Both the position numbers and the translations under genes were made by a program. Below are positions 24,751-32,411 of a stretch of DNA of 47,053 bases, piece after piece (positions within the stretch are counted from its first letter, which is position 1; every line of letters starts with the position of its first letter). Under the pieces are notes generated by a model, which saw only the letters and a program-made list of their open reading frames with translations, searched no databases and was not told the DNA's origin. Source of the DNA: Arthrobacter sp. (lineage in GTDB: Bacteria > Actinomycetota > Actinomycetes > Actinomycetales > Micrococcaceae); contig JAPSIT010000004.1 in assembly GCA_031178585.1 (NCBI GenBank), forward strand, positions 1-47,053, read 5' to 3'.

Positions 24751-27294
24751 TCAGAGCCTGTTGACGTCCGTCACCCGGACGACGGCGGTGCCGGTTTCGT
24801 CGGACGCGGCAAGGTCGACCTCCGCGGAGATGCCCCAGTCGTGGTTGCCGGCGGGGTCATCGAAGATCTGCCGGACTTTCCACGCGCCGGGTTCCTCAGT
24901 GATGATCAGCAGCCCCGGCCCCCGGGCGTCGGGTCCGGTGCCGATGTCATCATGTTCGTCGAAGTAGTCATCCAGCACGTCTTCCCAGCGGTCCGCGCCC
25001 CAGCCGGCGTCGCCGTCGAGCTCCCCAAGCGCAGTGGCGTCCTCGTCTGCGAACAGCTCCACGCGCCGGAACATCTCGTTCCGGACCATGACGCGGAAGG
25101 CACGGATATTGGATGTAAGGGATGGAGGCGGAGGCGGCGGCGCGTCGTGTGGTGTGGGTGCCGCGCCGGAGGTCAGCTCCTCCCATTCGTCGAGGAGGCT
25201 TGAGTCGACCTGGCGGACCAATTCACCGAGCCAGGCGATGAGGTCTTCCAGGTCCTCGCGGAGGGCGTCCTGCGGCACGGTCTGGCGCAGCGCCTTAAAC
25301 CCGTCGGCCAGGTACCTCAGCACGATGCCCTCTGAGCGCGCCAGTCCATAGAACTGGACGAACTCACCGAAGTTCATGGCCCGTTCGTACATGTCGCGGA
25401 TGATGGACTTGGGCGCCAGTTCAAAGTCGCCGATCCACGGCGCTGCTTTGCGGTAAACCTCGAAGGCCTCGCCGAGGATCTCCGCGAGTGGCTGCGGGTA
25501 GGTTACCTCGTCCAGCATCGCCATGCGCTGCTCGTATTCGATGCCGTCAGCCTTCATCGCCGCGATGGCCTCGCCGCGGGCCTTCTTCTGCTGGGCAGAG
25601 AGGATCTGCCGCGGCTTTTCCAGCGTGGCCTCGATGACCGAGACGACGTCGAGCGCGTACGACGGCGACTCCGGATCCAGCAGCTCCAGCGCGGCCAGGG
25701 CGAAGGGGGAGAGCGGCTGGTTCAGTGCGAAGTTGGGCTGCAGGTGCACAGTGAGGCGCACTGTGCGGCCGTCGGGCCCCTGCTCAGACGGCGGGATGCG
25801 CTCGACAACCTCCGCGGCGAGCAGTTCGCGGTAAATGGCCAAAGCCTTCTTCATTAGCCGGAGCTGGGACGGGCGCGATTCGTGGTTCTCGGTGAGCAGC
25901 CGGCGCGCCGCGGCAAACGGATCGCCGGGCCGCTCCATGAGGTTCATCAGCATGGCATGGGTGACGGTGAAACTCGAGGACAGGGGTTCCGGAACGGATT
26001 CCACCAGCCGCTTGTAGGTGGGCTCGCCCCAGGAGACAAAGCCTTCCGGCGGCTTCTTCTTCACAACCTGGCGCAGCTTCTTCTGGTCATTGCCGAATTT
26101 GGCCGTGGCCTTGGCCATCGCCCGGACGTTCTCCACCACGTGCTCCGGCGCCTGCACCACCACGGTGCCGGCGGTGTCGTAGCCTGCCCGGCCGGCCCGG
26201 CCGGCGATCTGGTGGAATTCACGGGAGTTCAGCAAGCGGGTTCGGACCCCGTCGTATTTGCTCAGCGCGGTGAGCAGCACGGTCCTGATGGGGACGTTGA
26301 TGCCGACGCCGAGGGTGTCGGTGCCGCAGATGACCTTCAGGAGGCCTGCCTGCGCCAGCTGTTCCACGAGCCGCCGGTACTTGGGCAGCATGCCCGCGTG
26401 GTGGACGCCGATGCCGTGCCGGACCAGACGGTTGAGCGTCTTGCCGAAGCCCGCCGCAAAGCGGAAGTTGGCGATCAGCTCGGCGATCCGGTCCTTCTCT
26501 TCCCGGCTGCAGACGTTGATGCTCATCAGCGTCTGGGCGCGCTCGATGGCCTCGGCCTGGCTGAAGTGCACCACGTAGACAGGAACCTGCTTGGTGGACA
26601 GCAGTTCCTCCAGCGTCTCGTGCACGGCGGTCTCATGGTAGTAGTAATGCAGCGGAATCGGGCGCTCGGCGGAGCTGACCGTCGTGGTGGGCCGGCCTGT
26701 GAGCTTGGTCATGCCTTCCTCGAAGCGGCTGACATCACCCAGGGTTGCGGACATCAGCAGGAACTGGGCCTGCGGCAGTTCGAGCAGGGGCACCTGCCAT
26801 GCCCAGCCGCGCTGGGGATCCGAGTAGAAGTGGAACTCGTCCATGATGACGGAGCCAAGATCGGCGGCGGCACCTTCCCGCAGGGCGGTGTTGGCGAGGA
26901 TCTCCGCTGTGCAGCAGATGATCGGTGCGTCCTGGTTGACCCCGGAATCGCCGGTGATCATGCCCACGTTCTCCGCGCCGAAGATCTCGCACAGGGCGAA
27001 GAACTTTTCCGACACCAGCGCCTTGATCGGGGCTGTGTAGTAGCTGCGTTCGCCGCGCGCCATGGCCTGGAAGTGGGCCGCAATGGCAACGAGTGACTTG
27101 CCTGACCCCGTGGGCGTCGCCAGGATCACGTTGGCGCCGGAAGCAAGCTCCATGATCGCCTCGTCCTGGGCGGCATACAATTCAAGCCCCCGGCTTTCGG
27201 TCCACTCCAGGAAGCGCATGTAGAGGGAATCCGGGTCTGCCTCCGCCGCTGCTGTCCGTGCGGCCGGTGCGGGGAGCTGTTCAACGAGTTTCAT
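24751..27294 (-). CDS. Ski2-like DEAD/DEAH-box helicase with DUF3516
   Basis: An 847-residue superfamily-2 helicase. Core motifs: Q-like LYAAQDEAIMELA, Walker A ATPTGSGKSLVA, motif Ia YTAPIKALVSEKF, motif II VIMDEFHFY (DEFH, a DExH variant), motif III LMSATLG, motif IV VYVVHFSQAEAIE, GIGVHHAGMLPKYRRLVE (motif V region) and motif VI FHQIAGRAGRAGYD. The C-terminal half is the DUF3516 region, found with Ski2/Mtr4-like helicases in actinobacteria; RNA unwinding or turnover is the likely role. ATG 27294 was chosen because TAAGCT on the minus strand (27308-27303) ends 8 nt upstream and the conserved KLVEQLPAP start follows. It is divergent from the methyltransferase gene. Confidence 0.93.
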   Translation of the reverse strand: MKLVEQLPAPAARTAAAEADPDSLYMRFLEWTESRGLELYAAQDEAIMELASGANVILATPTGSGKSLVAIAAHFQAMARGERSYYTAPIKALVSEKFFALCEIFGAENVGMITGDSGVNQDAPIICCTAEILANTALREGAAADLGSVIMDEFHFYSDPQRGWAWQVPLLELPQAQFLLMSATLGDVSRFEEGMTKLTGRPTTTVSSAERPIPLHYYYHETAVHETLEELLSTKQVPVYVVHFSQAEAIERAQTLMSINVCSREEKDRIAELIANFRFAAGFGKTLNRLVRHGIGVHHAGMLPKYRRLVEQLAQAGLLKVICGTDTLGVGINVPIRTVLLTALSKYDGVRTRLLNSREFHQIAGRAGRAGYDTAGTVVVQAPEHVVENVRAMAKATAKFGNDQKKLRQVVKKKPPEGFVSWGEPTYKRLVESVPEPLSSSFTVTHAMLMNLMERPGDPFAAARRLLTENHESRPSQLRLMKKALAIYRELLAAEVVERIPPSEQGPDGRTVRLTVHLQPNFALNQPLSPFALAALELLDPESPSYALDVVSVIEATLEKPRQILSAQQKKARGEAIAAMKADGIEYEQRMAMLDEVTYPQPLAEILGEAFEVYRKAAPWIGDFELAPKSIIRDMYERAMNFGEFVQFYGLARSEGIVLRYLADGFKALRQTVPQDALREDLEDLIAWLGELVRQVDSSLLDEWEELTSGAAPTPHDAPPPPPPSLTSNIRAFRVMVRNEMFRRVELFADEDATALGELDGDAGWGADRWEDVLDDYFDEHDDIGTGPDARGPGLLIITEEPGAWKVRQIFDDPAGNHDWGISAEVDLAASDETGTAVVRVTDVNRL

Positions 27295-27431
27295 TGCTTT
27301 CCAGCTTAGTGCCGTATGCCTTAGCGGCGTGCTTTCAACCGGGGGCGGCGTTAGGCTCGCGGTGGTTGCCCTTTTGGGGTGGCTGCGGGTCGGGAGCGAC
27401 GGCCTGCCCACATTTGTCCCTTGGAGGCCTT

Positions 27432-28208
27432 GTGAAGTGGGATCCTGCCAAGTACGTGCAGTTCGGCGACCACCGCCAGCGGCCGTTCTTTGACCTGACG
27501 GCCCGAATCGACGCAGCTGGCCCACACGAGGTGGTTGATCTTGGGTGCGGTCCGGGAAACCTCACTGCCGCACTCGCGGAGCGGTGGCCGGAGGCGAAAG
27601 TGGTAGGCCTCGATTCCTCCGCGGAGATGTTGTCAAAAGCTGACGCCCAGGCCGGATCTGTGGGGAATCTGGAGTTCCGGTTTGGGGACATCGCCACTTG
27701 GACACCGTCCGCCGAAACCGACGTCGTGGTGAGTAACGCCGCCCTGCAATGGGTCCCGGAACACGTCGACCTGCTCCCGACGTGGCTGGCTGCACTCCGC
27801 CCGGGGGCATGGTTCGCCCTCCAGGTGCCCGGCAACTTCACGTCGCCGTCCCACACACTGATGCGCGAGCTCGCCGGATCCCCGGCCTGGGCAGACAAGC
27901 TCGACGGCGTGCTCCGCCATGAGGGTGCGGTCGCCGATGCAGCATGCTACCTCGACATCATGCTGCGCGCCGGCTACGCGGCGGACGCGTGGGAAACGAC
28001 CTACCTGCAGGTGCTGCCCGGGGACAACGCGGTCCTCGAGTGGGTGCGCGGGACTGCGCTGCGTCCCGTCTTCTCGGCCCTGTCGCCCGAGGACGGGGCC
28101 GAGTTCGAGCGGGTCTACGCGCAGCGCCTGGCACGGGCCTATCCGTCCACGGAGTACGGCACCGTCTACCCGTTCCGCCGGATCTTCGTGGTGGGCCGGA
28201 AACTCTAG
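27432..28208 (+). CDS. tam: Trans-aconitate 2-methyltransferase
   Basis: A 258-residue class I SAM-dependent methyltransferase. The N-terminal WDPAKYVQFGDHRQRPFFDL is the signature of Tam, which methylates trans-aconitate, a by-product that inhibits aconitase. The SAM site is VVDLGCGPGNLTAALAERWP (motif I) with VVGLDSSAEML (motif II) and VVVSNAALQWVPEH (motif IV). The C-terminal YGTVYPFRRIFVVGRK matches the family end. Length agrees with E. coli Tam (about 252). The start GTG 27432 has TTGGAGG 4-5 nt upstream, one of the clearer ribosome-binding sites of the window. Confidence 0.92.
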   Translation: MKWDPAKYVQFGDHRQRPFFDLTARIDAAGPHEVVDLGCGPGNLTAALAERWPEAKVVGLDSSAEMLSKADAQAGSVGNLEFRFGDIATWTPSAETDVVVSNAALQWVPEHVDLLPTWLAALRPGAWFALQVPGNFTSPSHTLMRELAGSPAWADKLDGVLRHEGAVADAACYLDIMLRAGYAADAWETTYLQVLPGDNAVLEWVRGTALRPVFSALSPEDGAEFERVYAQRLARAYPSTEYGTVYPFRRIFVVGRKL

Positions 28209-28265
28209 GGCAGGCCGGGCGGAAACCAGGCGCGTCTTAAGCACCCTGAAGGGGGAGCTGTGGGG

Positions 28266-28271
28266 TAGCTT
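28266..28271 (+). promoter_or_regulatory. -10 element (TAGCTT) of the ABC exporter operon
   Basis: TAGCTT ends 6 nt before ATG 28278, the start of a 17-codon leader ORF, the same spacing as at the leaderless genes of this window. No good -35 is visible. Confidence 0.4.
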
Positions 28272-28277
28272 ACAAGG

Positions 28278-28331
28278 ATGAAGCGGTTGTGGGGGCCGGC
28301 GGTGAAGGCTCCTGTTCTGCACCAGCCATGA
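28278..28331 (+). CDS. Candidate leaderless 17-residue leader peptide of the ABC exporter operon
   Basis: ATG 28278 lies 6 nt after a -10 hexamer and opens a 17-codon frame, MKRLWGPAVKAPVLHQP, that stops at TGA 28329-28331. The stop overlaps the first base of the AAGGAGG ribosome-binding site (28331-28337) of the first ABC gene (GTG 28344). GGCGGTG (28298-28304) can pair with CACC-A-GCC (28320-28327) inside the frame, and CTCCT (28309-28313) can pair with AGGAG of the ribosome-binding site. A ribosome translating or stalled on the leader would therefore control access to the exporter start. The idea parallels the BmrB leader of the Bacillus BmrCD exporter; here it is inference from layout. 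Confidence 0.4.
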   Translation: MKRLWGPAVKAPVLHQP

Positions 28332-28343
28332 AGGAGGCGCCCG

Positions 28344-30083
28344 GTGCTCTTTCGGCTCATGCGCAGCCTCCTGTCGGAACACCATGCCGCGGTGTGGGCC
28401 ATCCTCGCACTGCAGATGCTCCAGACCGCTGCCAACCTTATGTTGCCCACGCTGAACGCAAGCATCATTGACGACGGCATCCTGACCGGCCGGAGCGACG
28501 TGATCCTGGAGCTGGGAGGCTGGATGGCGGCGCTGTCCGTCGTCCAGGCCGGCGCCGCGCTGGGCGCGGGCTACCTGGCCGCGGTCGTAGCCATGAAGCT
28601 CGGCCACCGGCTCCGGCGCAGCCTGTTCGCCCAGGTCCAGGCCATGTCCTCCCAGGAGGTCAACGGGTTCGGCGCCCCCAGCCTCGTCACCCGGGCCACC
28701 AATGACGTGCAGCAGATCCAGACGTTCGCCGTGCTGGTGTTCACGATGCTGGCCGCCGCCCCGGTCATGGGCATCGGCGGGATTGTCCTGGCTGTACAGC
28801 AGGACGCTGCCCTGTCCGCCGTCGTGATCGTCGTTGTGCCCCTGCTGGTGCTTATCATGGCACTGATTGTGCGGCGGCTGATTCCGCTGTACCGGCAGGG
28901 CCAGACCCTGATAGATGGCGTGACGCGGATCCTGCGTGAACAGATCATCGGTGCCGGCGTCATCCGGGCCTTCGTTCGGCAGGACCATGAAGCCGCCCGC
29001 TTCGCCGAGGCAAACCGGAAGCTGACCGGCAACAACCTGCAGTCGGCCCTGCTCGTGGCGGGCATGCTTCCCTTGATCATGATCGTGGTTAACCTGTCCT
29101 CCGTGGCCGTGGTCTGGTTCGGCGGGCACCTCATCCAGGCCGGGAACATGCAGGTGGGGGCTCTTTCCGCCTTCATCGCCTACATCCTGCAAATCCTGCT
29201 GGCCATCATGATGGCCATGTATGTCTTCATGACGGCCCCCCGGGCGGCCGTGTGCGCGGAGCGCATCCAGGAGGTCCTGGATGTGCAGCCAGCCATAGCG
29301 GGTGGGGATGGCGCCGGCGGCTTTGATGCAGCCGACCCTGACACGACAGTGGAGTTCCGGAACGTCACCTTCGCCTATCCCGGGGCGGAAACCCCCGTTC
29401 TTGCCGGCATCTCCTTCACCGCCCGGCCCGGTTCCATCACTGCCATCATCGGCTCAACAGGCAGCGGAAAGTCGACGCTGCTGAACCTGCTGCCTCGCTT
29501 CGTGGATGCCGTCGACGGCGTGATCACGCTGGGCGGACGGGATATCCGCACCTTTGGCCTGAATGACCTCCGGGAGCGGATGGCAGTGGTGCCGCAGCAC
29601 GCCTACCTCTTCTCCGGAACAGTGGCCGGGAACCTACGCATGGCGGCCCCTGACGCCACAGAGGAGGAGCTGTGGCAGGCCCTCCGACGGGCGCAGGCTG
29701 ATGAGTTCGTCAGTAAGCTCCCGAACGGCTTGAACGCCGCTATCGGCCAGGGCGGTGCCGGGCTTTCCGGAGGCCAACGGCAGCGGCTCTGCATCGCGAG
29801 GGCCATTCTCCGCAAGGCGCAGGTGTTCCTGCTGGACGACAGTTTCTCGGCCCTGGACTACGCCACCGAAGCTAATGTCCGGCACGCCCTGGCACCTGTT
29901 CTGGAGAAGGCCACCACGATCGTCGTGGCGGAACGGATTGCCAGCATCATGGATGCTGGGCAGATTCTCGTCCTCGATGAGGGCCGCCTCGTGGCGCAGG
30001 GAACACACGCCGAGCTTCTGAAGACCTCCCGGACATACCGCGAAATCGCAGAGTCCCAGCTCGAACTGAACCGGTTGCCATGA
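28344..30083 (+). CDS. ABC exporter subunit A, TMD-NBD with degenerate ATP site
   Basis: A 579-residue half-transporter: six membrane helices (about residues 15-310, type IV exporter fold) and a C-terminal nucleotide-binding domain. The NBD has Walker A IIGSTGSGKST (about 370) and a canonical signature LSGGQRQR (about 475). Walker B VFLLDDSFSALD has Asp in place of the catalytic Glu, and VVAERIASI has Glu in place of the H-loop His. Its own ATP site is therefore catalytically degenerate. Start GTG 28344 with AAGGAGG 6 nt upstream. The partner gene follows after 31 nt, and a GntR gene closes the operon. Multidrug or peptide export is the usual role of this subfamily. Confidence 0.94.
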   Translation: MLFRLMRSLLSEHHAAVWAILALQMLQTAANLMLPTLNASIIDDGILTGRSDVILELGGWMAALSVVQAGAALGAGYLAAVVAMKLGHRLRRSLFAQVQAMSSQEVNGFGAPSLVTRATNDVQQIQTFAVLVFTMLAAAPVMGIGGIVLAVQQDAALSAVVIVVVPLLVLIMALIVRRLIPLYRQGQTLIDGVTRILREQIIGAGVIRAFVRQDHEAARFAEANRKLTGNNLQSALLVAGMLPLIMIVVNLSSVAVVWFGGHLIQAGNMQVGALSAFIAYILQILLAIMMAMYVFMTAPRAAVCAERIQEVLDVQPAIAGGDGAGGFDAADPDTTVEFRNVTFAYPGAETPVLAGISFTARPGSITAIIGSTGSGKSTLLNLLPRFVDAVDGVITLGGRDIRTFGLNDLRERMAVVPQHAYLFSGTVAGNLRMAAPDATEEELWQALRRAQADEFVSKLPNGLNAAIGQGGAGLSGGQRQRLCIARAILRKAQVFLLDDSFSALDYATEANVRHALAPVLEKATTIVVAERIASIMDAGQILVLDEGRLVAQGTHAELLKTSRTYREIAESQLELNRLP

Positions 30084-30114
30084 AGGACCCGGCAGCCAGA
30101 AGGGACGAACTGCC

Positions 30115-31968
30115 GTGAGGGGTGCACACGCAGCCGCCCGGCCAACCCGAATTTTCCTTGCGGCAGCAGCACGTTTGATCGGGCTCCTGGCTCCGGTCAG
30201 GGGCAGGATGCTCGCCGCCGTTGCAGCGACGTGCGCCTTCGCGGCCCTCAACGTCGCGGCGCCCAAGCTCCTCGGGGACGCCACGGACGTCGTGGTGGAG
30301 GCTTACGTCGGCGGTGCCTTCGACCAGGGCAGGCTTGCTGGGCTGCTCCTGGTGGTGGCAGTGATGTACGTGGGGACGTCGCTGTTCAACTGGCTGCAGG
30401 GCATGCTCACGGCGGGCGCCGTGCAACGGCTCGTCTTCAACCTGAGGGCCGCCGTCGAAAACAAGGTGCACCGGCTACCCTCCTCGCACTTCCAGGAGCA
30501 GGCGCGCGGTGACGTCCTCAGCCGGGCGACCAACGACGTCGACAATATTTCCCAGTCACTCAACCAGCTGCTCACGCAGATGATCATGGCCGTCCTGATG
30601 CTCTGCGGGTCACTGGCCATGATGCTGTGGATCTCACCGCTGCTGGCGGCCATAGCGCTGGTTTCCGTTCCGGTGTCCACCTTCATCACCATAAGGATTG
30701 CCCGGAAGTCCCAGGCTTACTTCGCAGAGCAGTGGGCTTCGACGGGAGCCCTTAACGCCCATATCGAGGAGTTCGTGACCGGACACGAGGTCATCAAGGC
30801 GTTCGGGCAGCAGGAAGCTGTTTCAGAGGTCTTCGCGAATGGAAATGACCGCCTGGCCCGCACCGCAGCCAAGGCGCAATACATGTCAGGGGCCGTGCAG
30901 CCCCTGATGGTGTTCATCGCGAACCTCAACTACGTGGCCGTTGCTGTGGTGGGTGCCCTTCAGGTCGCGGCAGGAGCCATGACCATCGGCGGCGTCCAGG
31001 CGTTCATCCAGTTCAACCGGCTGTTTACCCAGCCCATGGGACAGATCGGGGGCATGCTCACGCTGATGCAGTCATGTGCGGCCTCTGCAGAACGGGTCTT
31101 TGCCCTGCTTGACTCGGAGGAGATTGCCGACCATCGGTCGGCAGAACGTCCGGTCCAGGGCCGTTCCGCTACGAAACATGCCGCTACAGAACGTCCCGCT
31201 GTGGACGGAGCCGTTGAACTCAGCGGGCGGATCGAGTTCGAGGATGTGACGTTCGGCTACGTCCCGGGTGCTCCTGCTGTCAGTGGCCTGACTTTCTCTG
31301 TCCAGCCCGGACAGACCGTGGCCATCGTGGGCCACACCGGGGCGGGCAAAACCACCGTGGTCAATCTGCTGATGCGCTTCTACGAACTCGACTCCGGACG
31401 CATCACGTTCGGCGGCAACGACATCGCCAATGTGCCGCTGGACGCGCTGCGCTCGCATTTCGGCGTCGTGCCGCAGGATGTCTGGCTCTTCAGTGGAACG
31501 ATCAGGGAGAACATTGAATACGGGCGGCCCGGCGCAGCAGAGGCAGAAATCGTGGCCGCTGCCGAGGCCACCCATGTGGACCGCTTTGTCCGTGCGCTGC
31601 CGGCCGGATACGCCACGCAGCTTGGCAACGGCGGCGATTCCCTGAGCCAGGGCCAGCAGCAGCTGATCACCATTGCACGGGCAGAGCTGGCCGGCCGTGC
31701 CGTCCTCATTCTGGACGAGGCCACCAGCTCCGTGGATACGAGGACCGAGCTGCAGATCCGGACGGCAATGAAGAGGCTGCGGCAGGGCAGAACCAGCTTC
31801 GTCATCGCCCACAGGTTGTCCACAATCCGTGACGCTGATCTAATCTTGGTCATGGATCACGGACGCCTCGTTGAACAGGGAACCCATCAGAGCCTGCTGA
31901 ACGGCGGCGGGTACTACACACGGCTTTATAACGCCCAGTTCCGCGGCCTCGGAGAGCCCGCCCTGTGA
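30115..31968 (+). CDS. ABC exporter subunit B, TMD-NBD with intact catalytic Glu
   Basis: A 617-residue half-transporter pairing with the preceding subunit. Six membrane helices (about 30-330) are followed by an NBD with Walker A IVGHTGAGKTT (about 407), Walker B AVLILDEATSSVD with the catalytic Glu, and H-loop VIAHRLSTI. Its signature is the non-canonical LSQGQQQL (about 510). With subunit A this gives one hydrolytic site (Walker A/B of B plus LSGGQ of A) and one degenerate site (Walker A/B of A plus LSQGQ of B), the pattern of heterodimeric exporters such as TmrAB, LmrCD and BmrCD. A 25-residue insertion with two ERP repeats (SAERPVQGRSATKHAATERP) links TMD and NBD. Its stop overlaps the GntR start (GTGA). 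Confidence 0.94.
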   Translation: MRGAHAAARPTRIFLAAAARLIGLLAPVRGRMLAAVAATCAFAALNVAAPKLLGDATDVVVEAYVGGAFDQGRLAGLLLVVAVMYVGTSLFNWLQGMLTAGAVQRLVFNLRAAVENKVHRLPSSHFQEQARGDVLSRATNDVDNISQSLNQLLTQMIMAVLMLCGSLAMMLWISPLLAAIALVSVPVSTFITIRIARKSQAYFAEQWASTGALNAHIEEFVTGHEVIKAFGQQEAVSEVFANGNDRLARTAAKAQYMSGAVQPLMVFIANLNYVAVAVVGALQVAAGAMTIGGVQAFIQFNRLFTQPMGQIGGMLTLMQSCAASAERVFALLDSEEIADHRSAERPVQGRSATKHAATERPAVDGAVELSGRIEFEDVTFGYVPGAPAVSGLTFSVQPGQTVAIVGHTGAGKTTVVNLLMRFYELDSGRITFGGNDIANVPLDALRSHFGVVPQDVWLFSGTIRENIEYGRPGAAEAEIVAAAEATHVDRFVRALPAGYATQLGNGGDSLSQGQQQLITIARAELAGRAVLILDEATSSVDTRTELQIRTAMKRLRQGRTSFVIAHRLSTIRDADLILVMDHGRLVEQGTHQSLLNGGGYYTRLYNAQFRGLGEPAL

Positions 31969-32345
31969 GTACCGCCCAGTCTTTCCCGGGACGGTGGAAG
32001 CCAAACCACGGCAGCTCCGTGGCCCTCTATGAGCAGCTCCGGCTTTACATCATCGAACAGGCGGACCAGGGGAAAATCCCGCCCGGCACCCGGCTGCCTG
32101 CCGTCAGGAGTCTTGCCGAGGCCCTTGGTGTGGCTCCCCACACGGTGGCCAGGGCGTACAAGGAGCTTGAGGCTGCAGGGGTAGTGGCTACCAAGGGGCG
32201 TAATGGGACTGTCGTCTGCGCACGGGACGAACGGTGGGGGGCTCTCTCGGCTTCCGCTGCCGATTATGCCGCAGCGGCCAAGGCCCAGGGAGCGACGTTC
32301 GCGGAGGCGGTCCACCTGCTGGCCGCGGCCTACGATGCTGAATAA
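31965..32345 (+). CDS. GntR-family regulator (YtrA type), operon-encoded
   Basis: A 126-residue repressor with an N-terminal winged helix: LYEQLRLYIIEQADQGKIPP, GTRLPAVRSLAEALGVAPHT, VARAYKELEAAGVV. A short C-terminal tail of about 45 residues is too small for an FCD or UTRA effector domain. That size is typical of the YtrA subfamily, which usually represses an adjacent ABC transporter operon. The GTG start overlaps the TGA of the exporter subunit B (GTGA), indicating translational coupling and autoregulation of the operon. The inducer is unknown. Confidence 0.9.
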   Translation: MSTAQSFPGRWKPNHGSSVALYEQLRLYIIEQADQGKIPPGTRLPAVRSLAEALGVAPHTVARAYKELEAAGVVATKGRNGTVVCARDERWGALSASAADYAAAAKAQGATFAEAVHLLAAAYDAE

Positions 32346-32382
32346 CCAGCGCGGCTGCCGGGCGGCCCCGCCGCGTGGGTGT

Positions 32383-32398
32383 TCGAAGAAGTTTTCGA
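32383..32398 (+). promoter_or_regulatory. LexA-like SOS box in the uvrA promoter
   Basis: TCGAAGAAGTTTTCGA matches the actinobacterial LexA consensus TCGAAC-N4-GTTCGA at ten of twelve fixed positions, with both TCGAA/TTCGA arms perfect. It lies immediately upstream of the predicted -10 (TAGCAT, 32400-32405), where a bound repressor would block RNA polymerase. Confidence 0.6.
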
Positions 32399-32399
32399 T

Positions 32400-32405
32400 T
32401 AGCAT
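32400..32405 (+). promoter_or_regulatory. -10 element (TAGCAT) of uvrA
   Basis: TAGCAT ends 6 nt before GTG 32412 and only 3 nt before ATG 32409, which favours GTG 32412 as a leaderless start. Confidence 0.45.
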
Positions 32406-32411
32406 TGTATG

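Noticed and set aside
32381..32400. tRNA T-arm-like GTTCGAA
   Set aside because: No acceptor or anticodon arms can be built around it; it is part of the LexA-like palindrome.
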